In this document: positions 24,835 to 34,001 of the stretch, piece after piece
Layout: each line of letters opens with the position of its first letter
Position numbering within the stretch: the stretch's first letter is position 1
Assembly: GCA_902470805.1 (NCBI GenBank)
Contig: CABRHX010000005.1
Coordinates: 33,713-97,712, forward strand
Length of the DNA: 64,000 bases
Source: an uncultured Collinsella sp.
GTDB lineage: Bacteria; Actinomycetota; Coriobacteriia; Coriobacteriales; Coriobacteriaceae
Direction of reading: 5' to 3'
Notes under the pieces: model-generated
What the model was told of the DNA's origin: nothing
What the model saw: the letters and a program-made list of their open reading frames with translations, nothing else
Database searches by the model: none
Made by a program: the position numbers and the translations under genes

Positions 24835-25311
24835 TTAGTGGCGGGATTGGTGGCGGAGCTTGTCGATGGTGGAGTCGGTGCTTCGGCTGCGGGCTTCGGC
24901 GGCGCGGTCGCGGGCGTCGGCGGCGGTTTGGCGCTGGCGGCGGTAGTCGATCATGCCTTGGATGATGGGCTTGCCAAAGCTCACGACATCATCGTTGTAG
25001 ATGGCGGTTCGGGCTGCGAGGAGGCAGTCGGTAAAGTCCATATGGGTCTTGCCGAAGAGTTTGACGGCAAGGGCGACAACGGTGGGCTCGTCGACCATGA
25101 CGTCATCGAGCAGCCTTTTCATGGCCGCAGCAATTTCAACGCGGGGAACCTTATAGACGTCGCGCAGCGTGACCACGACGCGCGTGATGATTTCGGGGTA
25201 GACACGTGCGGTGCGCGTGGCGATGACCTTGGCGGCGCGCGGTGACAGGACCTCGTCGTCGTCAAGCAGGTAGCGCAGGATGACGGTCTCGTCGATGATG
25301 GTGCTACTCAT
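24835..25311 (-). CDS. PIN-domain toxin-like ribonuclease
   Basis: A 158-residue protein starting SSTIIDETVILRYLLDDD, with the first PIN acidic residue at about position 7, and the second cluster at HMDFTDCLLAARTAIYNDDVVSFGK, as in VapC-type RNases. The C-terminus after about residue 120 is a charged, Arg-rich helix beyond the PIN core. It overlaps the preceding antitoxin gene by 8 nt, typical of a toxin-antitoxin pair. Its likely action is cleavage of tRNA or other RNA when the antitoxin is lost; the target is unknown. Confidence 0.78.
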   Translation of the reverse strand: MSSTIIDETVILRYLLDDDEVLSPRAAKVIATRTARVYPEIITRVVVTLRDVYKVPRVEIAAAMKRLLDDVMVDEPTVVALAVKLFGKTHMDFTDCLLAARTAIYNDDVVSFGKPIIQGMIDYRRQRQTAADARDRAAEARSRSTDSTIDKLRHQSRH

Positions 25312-25627
25312 GGATATCTACTTCCTCGGGACCCAAAACCGACTCGTCGCTTTCTGTGGCTAGGTATTCAATCCAGGCATTGCGCTCCTCGGAGCGGCGA
25401 TTGGGGTCACCGTATGCTTTGAGCGATCCATAGGCGGCGGTGCCGTCCTTTGAGCGCACGGCGACCGGCTGAAAGGGGAGCTTGCGCATCAAAATGCTCT
25501 GCGCGACAAATAGACGGACGGCCTCGGCGAGCGATGTGCCCATGGCGTCGTAGAGATGTTCGGCATGCTGCTTGTCTTCCTCGCGAATGCGCACCTGCAG
25601 GATGGCTCGTTTTTGAGTCGATGACAT
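25304..25627 (-). CDS. RelB/DinJ-family antitoxin
   Basis: A 107-residue protein beginning SSTQKRAILQVRIREEDKQHAEHLYDAMGTSLAEAVRLFVAQSI, which matches the ribbon-helix-helix DNA-binding start of RelB/DinJ antitoxins; the acidic C-terminus would wrap the toxin. AAGGGGG precedes the ATG at 25627; a longer frame to 25693 lacks support. Its stop overlaps the PIN gene. RelB-type antitoxins usually pair with RelE-type toxins, so pairing with a PIN protein is a mixed arrangement. Confidence 0.78.
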   Translation of the reverse strand: MSSTQKRAILQVRIREEDKQHAEHLYDAMGTSLAEAVRLFVAQSILMRKLPFQPVAVRSKDGTAAYGSLKAYGDPNRRSEERNAWIEYLATESDESVLGPEEVDIHE

Positions 25628-25847
25628 CACTGGCCCCCTTAATGAGCGTGCAATATAGTCGGTCAAATGCGGCATGTGCCGATACTTGAGCATCTTATAA
25701 CGATTACTTTATTTCGCTCAAGTAAATAACCATTAACTTGAATACAAGCGTAGTACATCTAAAATGAGAGCGCGTAAAAATCTCTGAGGCGTACGCATGT
25801 AATACACTCACCTTTATAGCTTCTAGAGAATAATTACAACCTGCCAA

Positions 25848-25879
25848 AACCCCTGCAATACACCCGTATTGCAGGGGTT
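25848..25879. promoter_or_regulatory. Perfect 14-bp palindrome upstream of the formate hydrogenlyase operon
   Basis: AACCCCTGCAATAC and GTATTGCAGGGGTT pair perfectly around ACCC. It stands in the 426-nt divergent gap (25628-26053) between the antitoxin and hydN, 174 nt before hydN. The rest of the gap is an AT-rich half near 25690-25845 that may hold promoters for both directions, and a GC-rich leader before hydN. No T-run follows the hairpin, so an operator or leader RNA element is more likely than a terminator. Confidence 0.55.
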
Positions 25880-26053
25880 ATGCTCAAGTTTGCCCCCTGC
25901 AACTGCGTATATTCAACCTGTATACCGTTGGAGAAATTCTACCGAGTGTCTGTTTCGCCGCATGCATTCGATATGCCGACGCCAGGCCACGGGCGGCTTG
26001 GGGCAACGTCGACAGGGTCTCTCCGGCATGGGATTCAGGAGGGAGTGAACAAC

Positions 26054-26572
26054 ATGGGCAATAAACGAGTCGTGGCTGATTCTTCACGCTGCATTGGATG
26101 CCAAACCTGTATGGCGGCGTGCATCGAGGCACACGATATTCCCGGCAACATCGCCGCGCCGCGCCTGCGCGTGACGCGTACGTACGAGATCTCCGCACCG
26201 GTGGCTTGCCATCACTGCGAGGATGCCCCGTGCGCCAAGGCTTGTCCTACGGGCGCCTTGTTCTTTGATCCAAAGAACCATCGCATCGGCGTCAACGAGG
26301 ACAACTGCATTGGCTGCAAGAGCTGCGTCATGGCATGCCCCTTTGGCGCCGTGAGCGTGGCGACCACGCAGGTCCCCGTCTTGATGGGTGACGTTCGCGT
26401 CGGTTCGCAGACTAAGAGCTTCGTGCTCAAGTGCGACCTGTGCGTGGACCGTCCCGGCGGTCCGGCGTGTGCCGAGGCATGCCCGACCAAGGGCCTCACC
26501 CTGGTAGACGAGGAGCGTCTGGCAGAACTGACTGCCGAGCGTGCCCGCGCCACCATCGAAAACGAGGCGTAA
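26054..26572 (+). CDS. hydN: HydN-like four-cluster ferredoxin
   Basis: A 172-residue cytoplasmic iron-sulfur protein. Four Cys sets are visible: CIGCQTCMAAC, CHHCEDAPCAKAC, CIGCKSCVMAC and CDLCVDRPGGPACAEAC, for four [4Fe-4S] clusters as in the HycB/HydN family. It would relay electrons from formate dehydrogenase H. AGGAGGGAG precedes the ATG at 26054; fdhF begins 74 nt downstream. It heads the formate hydrogenlyase operon, and hyfA downstream is a homologue, so the two may serve different electron routes. Confidence 0.9.
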   Translation: MGNKRVVADSSRCIGCQTCMAACIEAHDIPGNIAAPRLRVTRTYEISAPVACHHCEDAPCAKACPTGALFFDPKNHRIGVNEDNCIGCKSCVMACPFGAVSVATTQVPVLMGDVRVGSQTKSFVLKCDLCVDRPGGPACAEACPTKGLTLVDEERLAELTAERARATIENEA

Positions 26573-26646
26573 GCGTCGGGCGACAGGCCCAATGATTGTC
26601 AAATAAGTACCGAGCATTCGGTAGCAGAAAAAGGAAGGAGGGTGTC

Positions 26647-28869
26647 ATGGAGAAGCATAAAGTGATCTGCCCGTACTGCGGCGCCGGTTGCCAGTTTAAC
26701 CTCCTGGTCCAAAACGGCCAGGTCGTGGGCACCGAACCGCTCAACGGCATCACCAACCAGAGCGAGCTGTGCCTTAAGGGCATGAGCGGCTACGACTTCA
26801 TCAACGACACCAAGATCTTGACTCCTCGCGTACTGCACCCGATGATCCGCCGCACTAAGGGCGCGGATCTTGAGCGCGTAAGCTGGGACGAGGCACTGGA
26901 TTTCACCGCATCTAAGATGCAGGCCATAATTGACGAATATGGTCCTAACGCTGTCATGACCACCGGCTCTTCGCGAGGCGGCGGCAATGAGGCGAACTAC
27001 GTCATGCAGAAGTTTACGCGTGCGTGCATCGGCACCCACAGCGTGGACAACTGCGCCCGTACTTGACACGGCCCTACTGTCCTCGGTCTGATGGACACGG
27101 TTGGTTCAGGTTGCATGTCATGCTCCATCCCCGGTATGGAGGATGCGGGCTGCATTTTCCTCTTCGGCTATAACCCTGCCGATTCGCACCCCATCGTCGC
27201 AAGGCGTATCGTGCGAGCCAAAGAAAAGGGTTGCAAGATCATCGTCGCCGATCCGCGCCATATCGAAACCGCGCGTATCGCCGATCTTTACCTTCCGATC
27301 AAGAACGGTTGCAACGTCGCGTTCCTCAACGCCTTTGCCAACTGCTTGGTCAACGATGGCCTCTACGACAAGGAATTCGTCGCCGAGCACACGAACGGCT
27401 TTGACGAGTGGTGGGAGACCATCAAGAACTACACTCCCGAATCCGTACAGGACATCACGGGTGTCGAGCCCGCGTTGATCCACCAAGCTGCCGAGATGTA
27501 CGCCACGGCGAAGCCCTCTGCCATCATTGGCTGGGGCATGGGCGTATGCCAGCAGAAGCAGAACCTGAAGACGGTGCACACCATCGCCTCCATCGCCTGC
27601 GTTGCCGGCCAGATCGGCAAACCCAATTCCGGCCTCGCGCCCGTGCGTGGTCAGAACAACGTCCAGGGCTCCTGCGATATGGGCATGCTGCCCAACCTGT
27701 ACCCTGGCTACCAGAAGGTCACCGACCCGGCAGTGCGTGCCAAGTTTGCCAAGGCTTGGGGCGTGCCCGAGGAAAAGCTCCCGCTCGAGGAGGGCTACAA
27801 GCTCACCGACCTGGGCCACCTGGTCGACGAGGGCAAGGTGCACTGCTTCTACAACTACGGCGAGGACCCGGTGCAGACCGAGCCCGATTCGGCCGGTATG
27901 CGCAAGACGCTCTCCGAGCTGGATCTGTTCATTTGCCAGGACATCTTTATGACGCAGACGACCATGCTCGCCGACGTCATCCTGCCCGCTACCTCTTGGG
28001 GCGAGCACGAGGGTGTCTTTACCGCATCCGACCGTAGCTTCCAGCACTTTGACGCGGCCGTTCCGCCCAAGGGCGAGTGCCGTCACGACTGGGAGATCTT
28101 CGCGGACCTGTCCACGCGTATGGGCTATCCCATGCACTACGACAACACCGAGCAGATCTGGAACGAGTGCATTAGCCTGTGCCCCAACTTTGTGGGCGCG
28201 ACCTACGAGAAGATGGCTCCCGAGGGCGGCTACGCCCAGTGGCCCGTCAAGAGCACCGATGTGAACGACCACGGTACGCCCGACATGTTCGCAGGCGGCA
28301 AGTTCACCACCAAGGATGGCCGCGCCAACCTGATGGCGCACGACTGGGAGGCGCCCTCCGAGCTTCCCGACGATGAGTACCCGCTCATTCTGTGCACCGT
28401 CCGCGAGGTCGGTCACTACAGCTGCCGCTCGATGACCGGCAACTGCAAGACGCTGGCGCTGCTCGCCGACGAGCCCGGCTTTGTCCGCATGAATCCCGCG
28501 GACGCCCAGGCGCGCGGCATCAAGAACGGCGACATCGTCTCGATTCATAGCCGCCGCGGCCAGGTATACAGCCGCGCCGACGTGAGCGATCGCATCAATA
28601 AGGGCACGGTCTACATGACCTACCAGTGGTGGATCGGCAAGTGCAACGAGCTGACCATTCACAAGGTCGACCCGGTCTCGCATACGCCCGAGGACAAGTT
28701 CTCCGCCTGCCAGGTCGACGCCATTGCCGACCAGGTTTGGGCAGAGGGCGAGGTAGAGCGTCAGTACACCGAGCTCAAGCAGGCTCTGGTGGACGCCGCT
28801 GCTCCCCAGGACGTTGAGCCTGGCGCCGCCAAGTTCGACGACGAGACGCACGTGAACCAAATCGTGTAG
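26647..28869 (+). CDS. fdhF: Formate dehydrogenase H, selenocysteine-containing
   Basis: A 740-residue molybdopterin enzyme oxidising formate to CO2. The N-terminal [4Fe-4S] ligands are C8, C11, C15 and C42, followed by K44, all at the E. coli FdhF positions. The frame contains TGA at 27064-27066, codon 140, in NCARTUHGPTV; Sec140 and His141 again match E. coli numbering, so it is read as selenocysteine. Later blocks include GWGMGVCQQKQNLKT, GQNNVQGSCDMG and GHYSCRSMTGNC. Start: AAGGAGG precedes the ATG at 26647. A caller that stops at TGA would split it into pieces ending 27066 and starting about 27091. Soluble; electrons go to HydN/HyfA and the Hyf complex. Confidence 0.97.
27064..27100 (+). 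promoter_or_regulatory. SECIS element of fdhF
   Basis: Downstream of the UGA, TGTCC (27079-27083) pairs with GGACA (27093-27097), and the loop contains GGTCT at 27085-27089, 18 nt after the UGA. This is the apical loop motif and spacing of the E. coli fdhF SECIS. Confidence 0.85.
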
Positions 28870-28890
28870 TCCCGTTCTCGTTGGCTTTTT

Positions 28891-28932
28891 GGGCCGGGCG
28901 TCCCGTACGTTCGGGAGCCCGGCCCGTTATTT
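28891..28932 (+). terminator. Intercistronic hairpin between fdhF and hyfA
   Basis: GGGCCGGGCGTCCCG pairs with CGGGAGCCCGGCCC, one of the strongest stems in the window, followed by GTTATTTT. It starts 21 nt after the fdhF stop and ends 15 nt before the hyfA ATG. It probably lowers but does not block readthrough into the hydrogenase genes, or it protects the fdhF mRNA end. Confidence 0.7.
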
Positions 28933-28947
28933 TGAAAGGAAGTGGGG

Positions 28948-29565
28948 ATGAACCGCTTCATCGACATCAACCCGGAGAGGTGCATCGGCTGCGGAACATG
29001 CCAGTCCGCCTGTGCCGACGCCCACCGGATGCAGGGTCTTCAGGATACGCCGCGCCTGGCGCTCGTGAAGACCGGCGGTATTTCGGCCGCCCTTGCCTGC
29101 CACCATTGCGAGGGTGCTCCCTGCGCCGAGGTTTGCCCGGTGAATGCCATCGAGCACGATGGCGATCGCATCCACGTCAAGGAGCAGGAGTGCATCGGGT
29201 GCAGGCTGTGCGCCATCGCGTGCCCCTTCGGAGCCATCCATCCCGATGGCACGTCTATCGCCGGTGTCGCAGGCATGTGCGACCCGACGCCTTCGTATCC
29301 TAAGTCCCTGAGCAGCCTGCTTACGTGGGCTCCTGGCCAGTACACCTGCGCCGTCAAGTGCGACCTGTGTGCCTTCGATCCGGACGGCCCGCATTGTGTG
29401 GCGGCGTGCCCCACCAAGGCGCTGACCGTCATGGGCGGCGCGGCCGATCGCGAGCTCGACGAGGCCAAGCGCCTGCGCTCGATCGAAAACGGTCCAGTCG
29501 TCGACGTTACCGCTGTGGCCCAGGGCCTGTCCGAGAAAGCAGAAGGGAGCGTAAACAATGGATAG
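28948..29565 (+). CDS. hyfA: Hydrogenase-4 iron-sulfur subunit HyfA
   Basis: A 205-residue ferredoxin-like protein with four Cys sets (CIGCGTCQSAC, CHHCEGAPCAEVC, CIGCRLCAIAC and CDLCAFDPDGPHCVAAC). It accepts electrons from FdhF and passes them to the membrane-bound hydrogenase. Length equals that of E. coli HyfA. GAAAGGAAGTG lies before the ATG at 28948, and the 3' end overlaps hyfB by 8 nt. A HydN homologue lies at the operon start. Confidence 0.9.
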   Translation: MNRFIDINPERCIGCGTCQSACADAHRMQGLQDTPRLALVKTGGISAALACHHCEGAPCAEVCPVNAIEHDGDRIHVKEQECIGCRLCAIACPFGAIHPDGTSIAGVAGMCDPTPSYPKSLSSLLTWAPGQYTCAVKCDLCAFDPDGPHCVAACPTKALTVMGGAADRELDEAKRLRSIENGPVVDVTAVAQGLSEKAEGSVNNG

Positions 29566-31576
29566 CATGACGCTGTTTATCGCATCGCTTGCCGTCTCGT
29601 GCATCGGTGCGCTCGCCTCGGTTCTGCTGATCAAGGCCGATAACGCCGCCAAGACCGCCGGCTGCCTTATCGGCGCCGTCGCCGCGGTGCTTTCGTTTGT
29701 GGCCGGTATCCAGGCCGTGCTGGGCGATGTCACGTCGGTCGACACCATCGTGTTCTTCCCGTTTGCCCATTTCCAGCTGCTGCTCAATCAGCTGTCCGGC
29801 CTGTTCGTGGCGCTCATCTCGGTGCTCGCGTTTGCCGGTTCGATCTACGGTCTCAACTACTTTGATGAGTACCCGGGCAAAAAGGGCCGCGCCGGCTTCT
29901 TCTTTAACACCTTCGTGGCGTCCATGATGCTCGTCATCACCGCCGACAACGTGTTTTGGTTCCTGGTGGCCTTTGAGCTTATGTCGCTGACCTCGTACTT
30001 CCTGGTCGTGATCGAGGAGAACGAGAACTCCATCCATGGCGGTTGGCTCTACTTTGTGATCGCGCACGTGGGCTTTGTGCTCATCATGGCGAGCTTCCTC
30101 ACCATGACCAACTTCGCCGGTGGCTCGTTTGCCTTTGCGGATTTCCGCGCTACGCAGTTTAGTCCCGCGGTCGCATCCGTGTGCTTCGTGCTCGCCTTCT
30201 TTGGCTTTGGCGCCAAGGCCGGTATCATCCCGCTGCACGGCTGGCTGCCCAAGGCACATCCCGAGGCGCCGTCCAACGTGTCGGCCCTCATGTCCGGCGG
30301 CATGATCAAGATCGGTATCTTCGGCATCCTCAAGGTTGGTCTCGACCTGCTCTCCGCCTCGGGCGTTCAGGTCTGGTGGGGCCTTATGGTCATGGTCTTC
30401 GGTGCGATCTCGTCGGTCCTCGGCGTGGCCTTCGCCCTGCAGGAGCATGACATCAAGCGCCTGCTGGCCTATCACTCCGTCGAGAACATCGGCATCATTC
30501 TGCTCGGCGTTGGCGCCTCCATGGCCGCCATGGCGCTCAACTCGGTCGGCATCGCCGTCCTGGCTCTGATGGCCGCCCTCTACCACACGTTTAACCACGC
30601 GATGTTTAAGGGCGAGCTGTTCTTGGGCGCCGGTGCGCTGCTGTACTCCACGGGTACGCGCAATATGGAGAAGATGGGCGGTCTGTTCCGTCGTATGCCG
30701 GCAACGGCCATCTGCTTCCTCGTTGGCGCGCTTGCCATCTCGGCCATCCCGCCCTTCAACGGATTTGTGTCCGAGTGGTTTACCTACCAGTCGCTGTTTA
30801 ACGCCGCCATGCAGGGCGACAAGGCCGTCATGATCGTGGCCGTGTTCGCTGCCGTCGCGCTTGCCATTACCGGCGCGCTGGCTGTCACGTGCTTCGTCAA
30901 GGCCTATGGCGTCTCCTTTGCCTCCGCGCCCCGCTCCGAGGCAGCGGCCAATGCCAAGGAGGTTCCCGCCCCTATGGTGTTTGCGCAGGGCCTGATCGCG
31001 GCCATCTGCGTCGTGCTGGGCATTGGCGCTCCCGTGATCGCGCCCGTGCTGGTCGATGTCGCCGCGTCCGTGCTGCATCCGTACGGTGGCGTGTTTGCCG
31101 CCGAGGGCATGGAGCTCATGAACCAATACTCCGGCGCTGCCACCTCCACGCCCGCGATCGCCATTGCGCTCGTGGTGCTCGTCGGCCTTGCCTGCGGTTA
31201 TCGCAAGCTCAAGACCGTCGGCAAGGTGCAGAAGTCCCAGCCGTGGGCGTGCGGCTATGCTCCCAACGAGCATATGCCTGTCGTGGCCACGACCTTTGCC
31301 TCCGAGGTGTCCTGGTTTATGCAGCCTCTCTACACGCTGCGCGACCGCTGCACGGCCGTCTGCTGGTCCATCGCGCACTTCTTCCAGAAGCTCACCGGTG
31401 TGGCCGAGGCTGTGGAGCCCGTACCCGACAAGGTTCTCGTCGATGCCCCGCATAAGGGTGTCGAGAAGCTCGCCGACCTCGCGACTAAGCTCGAGGGCGG
31501 CGACTACAGCATCTATATCTGCTACATCGTCGCGGCACTCGTGGTGTTCCTCGTGCTCGCCGTGCAAATGGGTTAA
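29558..31576 (+). CDS. hyfB: Hydrogenase-4 membrane subunit HyfB
   Basis: A 672-residue membrane protein of the NuoL/MrpA-like proton-channel family, the same length as E. coli HyfB. Visible marks: ALISVLAFAGSIYGLNYF, a conserved VAFELMSLTSYFLVVIEE with the key Glu, GIIPLHGWLPKAHPEAPSNVSALMSG and the broken-helix Lys/His region LLAYHSVENIGIILLG. It forms part of the membrane arm, which may pump ions during formate-to-hydrogen electron flow. GGGAG precedes the ATG, which lies inside the end of hyfA. Confidence 0.94.
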   Translation: MDSMTLFIASLAVSCIGALASVLLIKADNAAKTAGCLIGAVAAVLSFVAGIQAVLGDVTSVDTIVFFPFAHFQLLLNQLSGLFVALISVLAFAGSIYGLNYFDEYPGKKGRAGFFFNTFVASMMLVITADNVFWFLVAFELMSLTSYFLVVIEENENSIHGGWLYFVIAHVGFVLIMASFLTMTNFAGGSFAFADFRATQFSPAVASVCFVLAFFGFGAKAGIIPLHGWLPKAHPEAPSNVSALMSGGMIKIGIFGILKVGLDLLSASGVQVWWGLMVMVFGAISSVLGVAFALQEHDIKRLLAYHSVENIGIILLGVGASMAAMALNSVGIAVLALMAALYHTFNHAMFKGELFLGAGALLYSTGTRNMEKMGGLFRRMPATAICFLVGALAISAIPPFNGFVSEWFTYQSLFNAAMQGDKAVMIVAVFAAVALAITGALAVTCFVKAYGVSFASAPRSEAAANAKEVPAPMVFAQGLIAAICVVLGIGAPVIAPVLVDVAASVLHPYGGVFAAEGMELMNQYSGAATSTPAIAIALVVLVGLACGYRKLKTVGKVQKSQPWACGYAPNEHMPVVATTFASEVSWFMQPLYTLRDRCTAVCWSIAHFFQKLTGVAEAVEPVPDKVLVDAPHKGVEKLADLATKLEGGDYSIYICYIVAALVVFLVLAVQMG

Positions 31577-31588
31577 GGAGGGGAGAGC

Positions 31589-32515
31589 ATGAACAACATC
31601 GTACTTGCCGTTCTGCAGGGCGTGGTCGTTATGGCCGTCGCGCCGTTCTTCTCCGGTCTCGGTCGCGTTATCCGCGCCAAGATGCACAACCGTCGCGGCC
31701 CCAGCATCATGCAGGACTACCGCGACCTGGCCAAGCTCTTTGCGCGCCCCGAGTCCCAGAGCGAGGATGCGAGCTTTGCGCTGCGCATCATGCCGCCGCT
31801 GTTTTTCGCCGTCGCCTTTATGCTCGCGATGGGTCTGCCGCTCTTTACGGCACAAAGCCCCATCCCGGTCTTTGGTGACGCCATCACCATCATGTACAGC
31901 CTGGCGCTCGCCCGCTTCTTCTTCGCCCTCTGCGGTGTGGATTCGTCCAACGCCTACGCCGGTATCGGCGGCGTCCGCGAGCTGCTCATGAGCGTGCTCA
32001 TCGAGCCGTCCATGCTGCTGGCGCTGTTCGCCGCCGCCCTGGTGTGCGGCTCCACCGACATCGCCACTATGGGTCAGCACATCATGACGGGCGCCATCGA
32101 CGCGCCGGTCGCCTTGATCCTCGCCGGCATCGCCTTTGCGATTGCCTGCTACATGGAACTCGGCAAGCTGCCGTTTGATCAGGCCGAGGCCGAGCAGGAG
32201 CTTCAGGAAGGTCCGCTCGCCGAGCTTTCCGGCCCGTCGCTCGCCATGGCCAAGCTTGCCATGTCCATGAAGCAGGTCCTGGTCGTCGCCTGGTTCTGCG
32301 CGATTTTCGTCCCCTGGGGCGAGCCCGCGACCGTGGGCACCGCTGCCGTTCTGGGCGCCGTCATCTTCCTGGTGAAGTGCCTGATCGACTTTGTCGTATG
32401 CGGCGTGATCGAGAACTCCTGCTCGCGCTCGCGTTTTAAGGTGCTCGGTAATCAGACCTGGGCCGTCGTGGGCATCGCCGTTCTGGCGTTTGTCTTCGTG
32501 GTCGTCGGCGTGTAG
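31589..32515 (+). CDS. hyfC: Hydrogenase-4 membrane subunit HyfC (NuoH/HycD-like)
   Basis: A 308-residue membrane protein with about eight helices. GRVIRAKMHNRRGPSIMQDYRDLAKLF is the NuoH/HycD cytoplasmic loop that anchors the hydrogenase arm, and ELGKLPFDQAEAEQELQEG is the conserved acidic loop. AAGGAGGGGAG precedes the ATG. It follows hyfB by 12 nt. Confidence 0.93.
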   Translation: MNNIVLAVLQGVVVMAVAPFFSGLGRVIRAKMHNRRGPSIMQDYRDLAKLFARPESQSEDASFALRIMPPLFFAVAFMLAMGLPLFTAQSPIPVFGDAITIMYSLALARFFFALCGVDSSNAYAGIGGVRELLMSVLIEPSMLLALFAAALVCGSTDIATMGQHIMTGAIDAPVALILAGIAFAIACYMELGKLPFDQAEAEQELQEGPLAELSGPSLAMAKLAMSMKQVLVVAWFCAIFVPWGEPATVGTAAVLGAVIFLVKCLIDFVVCGVIENSCSRSRFKVLGNQTWAVVGIAVLAFVFVVVGV

Positions 32516-32530
32516 GAGAAGGGAGAAACA

Positions 32531-33988
32531 ATGTCATTTGCAGTCAGTCTGTCCCTTCTCGGCTTGGTCGCTATCGCGGCCCCGATGGTGGCCTCGGTGC
32601 TCGTCGCCCTGTTCCCCCGTCCGTACGCCAAGTGGTTCAGCGTTTTGGGTGCCGCCGTCTCGACGGTCTGCACCATCGCCCTCGCCGCGAATTTCGCTGG
32701 CGCCGGCATGCCCGACACGCAGGTCCCCCTGATCTCGTTTGGGCAGACCCTCGTCATGGGATTCACCTTCGATCGCATGAGCACGCTGCTCGCGCCCGCC
32801 TTTGTGGGTATCGGCCTGCTTGTCGTGATCTATTCGATTCCCTATATGAGCGAGAATAACCGTGAGCATCCCGACGCGCCGCGTCGTCGCTTCTACGCGT
32901 ACCTCGCGACCTTCATCGGCGCCATGGCCGGTCTTGTGTACAGCTCGACCCTTTTGGGCCAGCTCGTGTTCTTTGAGATCACGGGTGCGTGCTCTTGGGG
33001 CCTCATTAGCTACTACATGTCGCCTACGGCCAAGAAGGCCGGCATGAAGGCCCTCATCATCACGCATATCGGTGCGCTCGGCCTGTATCTGGGCGCTGCT
33101 ATCGTGTTTGCCCACACCGGTACCTTCGCCATCACCGCGATTGCCGGCCTCGACGCCAAGCTCAAGGCTATCGTCCTTTTACTCGTGCTGTTTGCGGCCT
33201 GGGCCAAGTCCGCACAGGTTCCCATGTACATGTGGCTGCCTTCGGCCATGGAGGCGCCGACGCCTGTTTCGGCCTACCTGCATGGCGCCTCGATGGTCAA
33301 GGTCGGCGTGTGCGTGTTCGCGCGTGCACTCGTCTCTGCCGGCGAGATTCCCGAGATCGTGGGCTGGGTCGCCATTATCGACGCCATGGTCACCATGCTC
33401 TTTGGTTTCCTTATGTACCTGCCGCAAAAGGACATGAAGCGCCTGCTGGCCTTCTCCACGATCGCCCAGCTCTCCTATGTGTTCTTTGGTCTGGGCCTTT
33501 CGGTCTTTGGCAGCCAGCTGGCCTTTGACGGTGCCGTGTGCCACATCTTTAACCACGCCTTCGCCAAGACCCTGTTCTTCCTGATCGCCGGTTCGTTCTC
33601 CTTTACCCTCGGCACGCGTATGCTGCCCAAGCTTCGCGGCATCGTAAAGAAGTACCCGATCTCGGGCGTGGGCTTTGGTGTCGCGGCGCTCGCCATTGCT
33701 GGCGTGCCGCCCATGAACACGTTCTTCTCGAAGTTCCAGATCATCGCCGGCGGCTTTTCTGTGGGTGCCGGCAACGTCGCGATCCTGGTGCTCGTGTGCA
33801 TCATGGTTGCCGAGACGGTCGCCACCTTCGCCTGGTTCCTCAAGTGGATGGGCTATTGCCTGCCCGGCGAGCCGAGCGACGAGGTCGCTGCGGGAGCCCC
33901 GCTTCCCCGCGCGATGGCATTCGTGTTCATCGTGCTCATCATCATGGTTATCGTCAGCGGCCCGCTTTCGGCCAGCTGGATCGGTTAG
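32531..33988 (+). CDS. hyfD: Hydrogenase-4 membrane subunit HyfD
   Basis: A 485-residue antiporter-like membrane protein of the NuoL/M/N group. It has FEITGACSWGLISYYM, AKSAQVPMYMWLPSAMEAPTPVSAYLHGASMVKVG and LLAFSTIAQLSYVFFGLGL. HyfD is absent from the simpler Hyc complex, so its presence marks this as the Hyf (FHL-2) type with extra candidate proton-pumping subunits. GGAGAAGGGAG precedes the ATG. Confidence 0.93.
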   Translation: MSFAVSLSLLGLVAIAAPMVASVLVALFPRPYAKWFSVLGAAVSTVCTIALAANFAGAGMPDTQVPLISFGQTLVMGFTFDRMSTLLAPAFVGIGLLVVIYSIPYMSENNREHPDAPRRRFYAYLATFIGAMAGLVYSSTLLGQLVFFEITGACSWGLISYYMSPTAKKAGMKALIITHIGALGLYLGAAIVFAHTGTFAITAIAGLDAKLKAIVLLLVLFAAWAKSAQVPMYMWLPSAMEAPTPVSAYLHGASMVKVGVCVFARALVSAGEIPEIVGWVAIIDAMVTMLFGFLMYLPQKDMKRLLAFSTIAQLSYVFFGLGLSVFGSQLAFDGAVCHIFNHAFAKTLFFLIAGSFSFTLGTRMLPKLRGIVKKYPISGVGFGVAALAIAGVPPMNTFFSKFQIIAGGFSVGAGNVAILVLVCIMVAETVATFAWFLKWMGYCLPGEPSDEVAAGAPLPRAMAFVFIVLIIMVIVSGPLSASWIG

Positions 33989-34001
33989 GAGGTAGAACGA
34001 C

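Noticed and set aside
25880..26053. A longer HydN start at 25880
   Set aside because: The extra residues have no ferredoxin features; the ATG at 26054 has a strong AGGAGGGAG site.
25628..26053. A sigma-54 promoter for the formate hydrogenlyase operon as in E. coli
   Set aside because: No GG-N10-GC element in suitable context was found upstream of hydN.
26647..28869. fdhF could be read as two broken genes because of the in-frame TGA
   Set aside because: The TGA is at codon 140, the known Sec position, followed by His141 and a GGTCT-loop hairpin, and selA, selB, selC and selD are all present.
29507..32080. A long minus-strand frame opposite hyfA-hyfC
   Set aside because: Same reason: it mirrors real genes and its protein is a His/Arg/Gly-rich antisense product.
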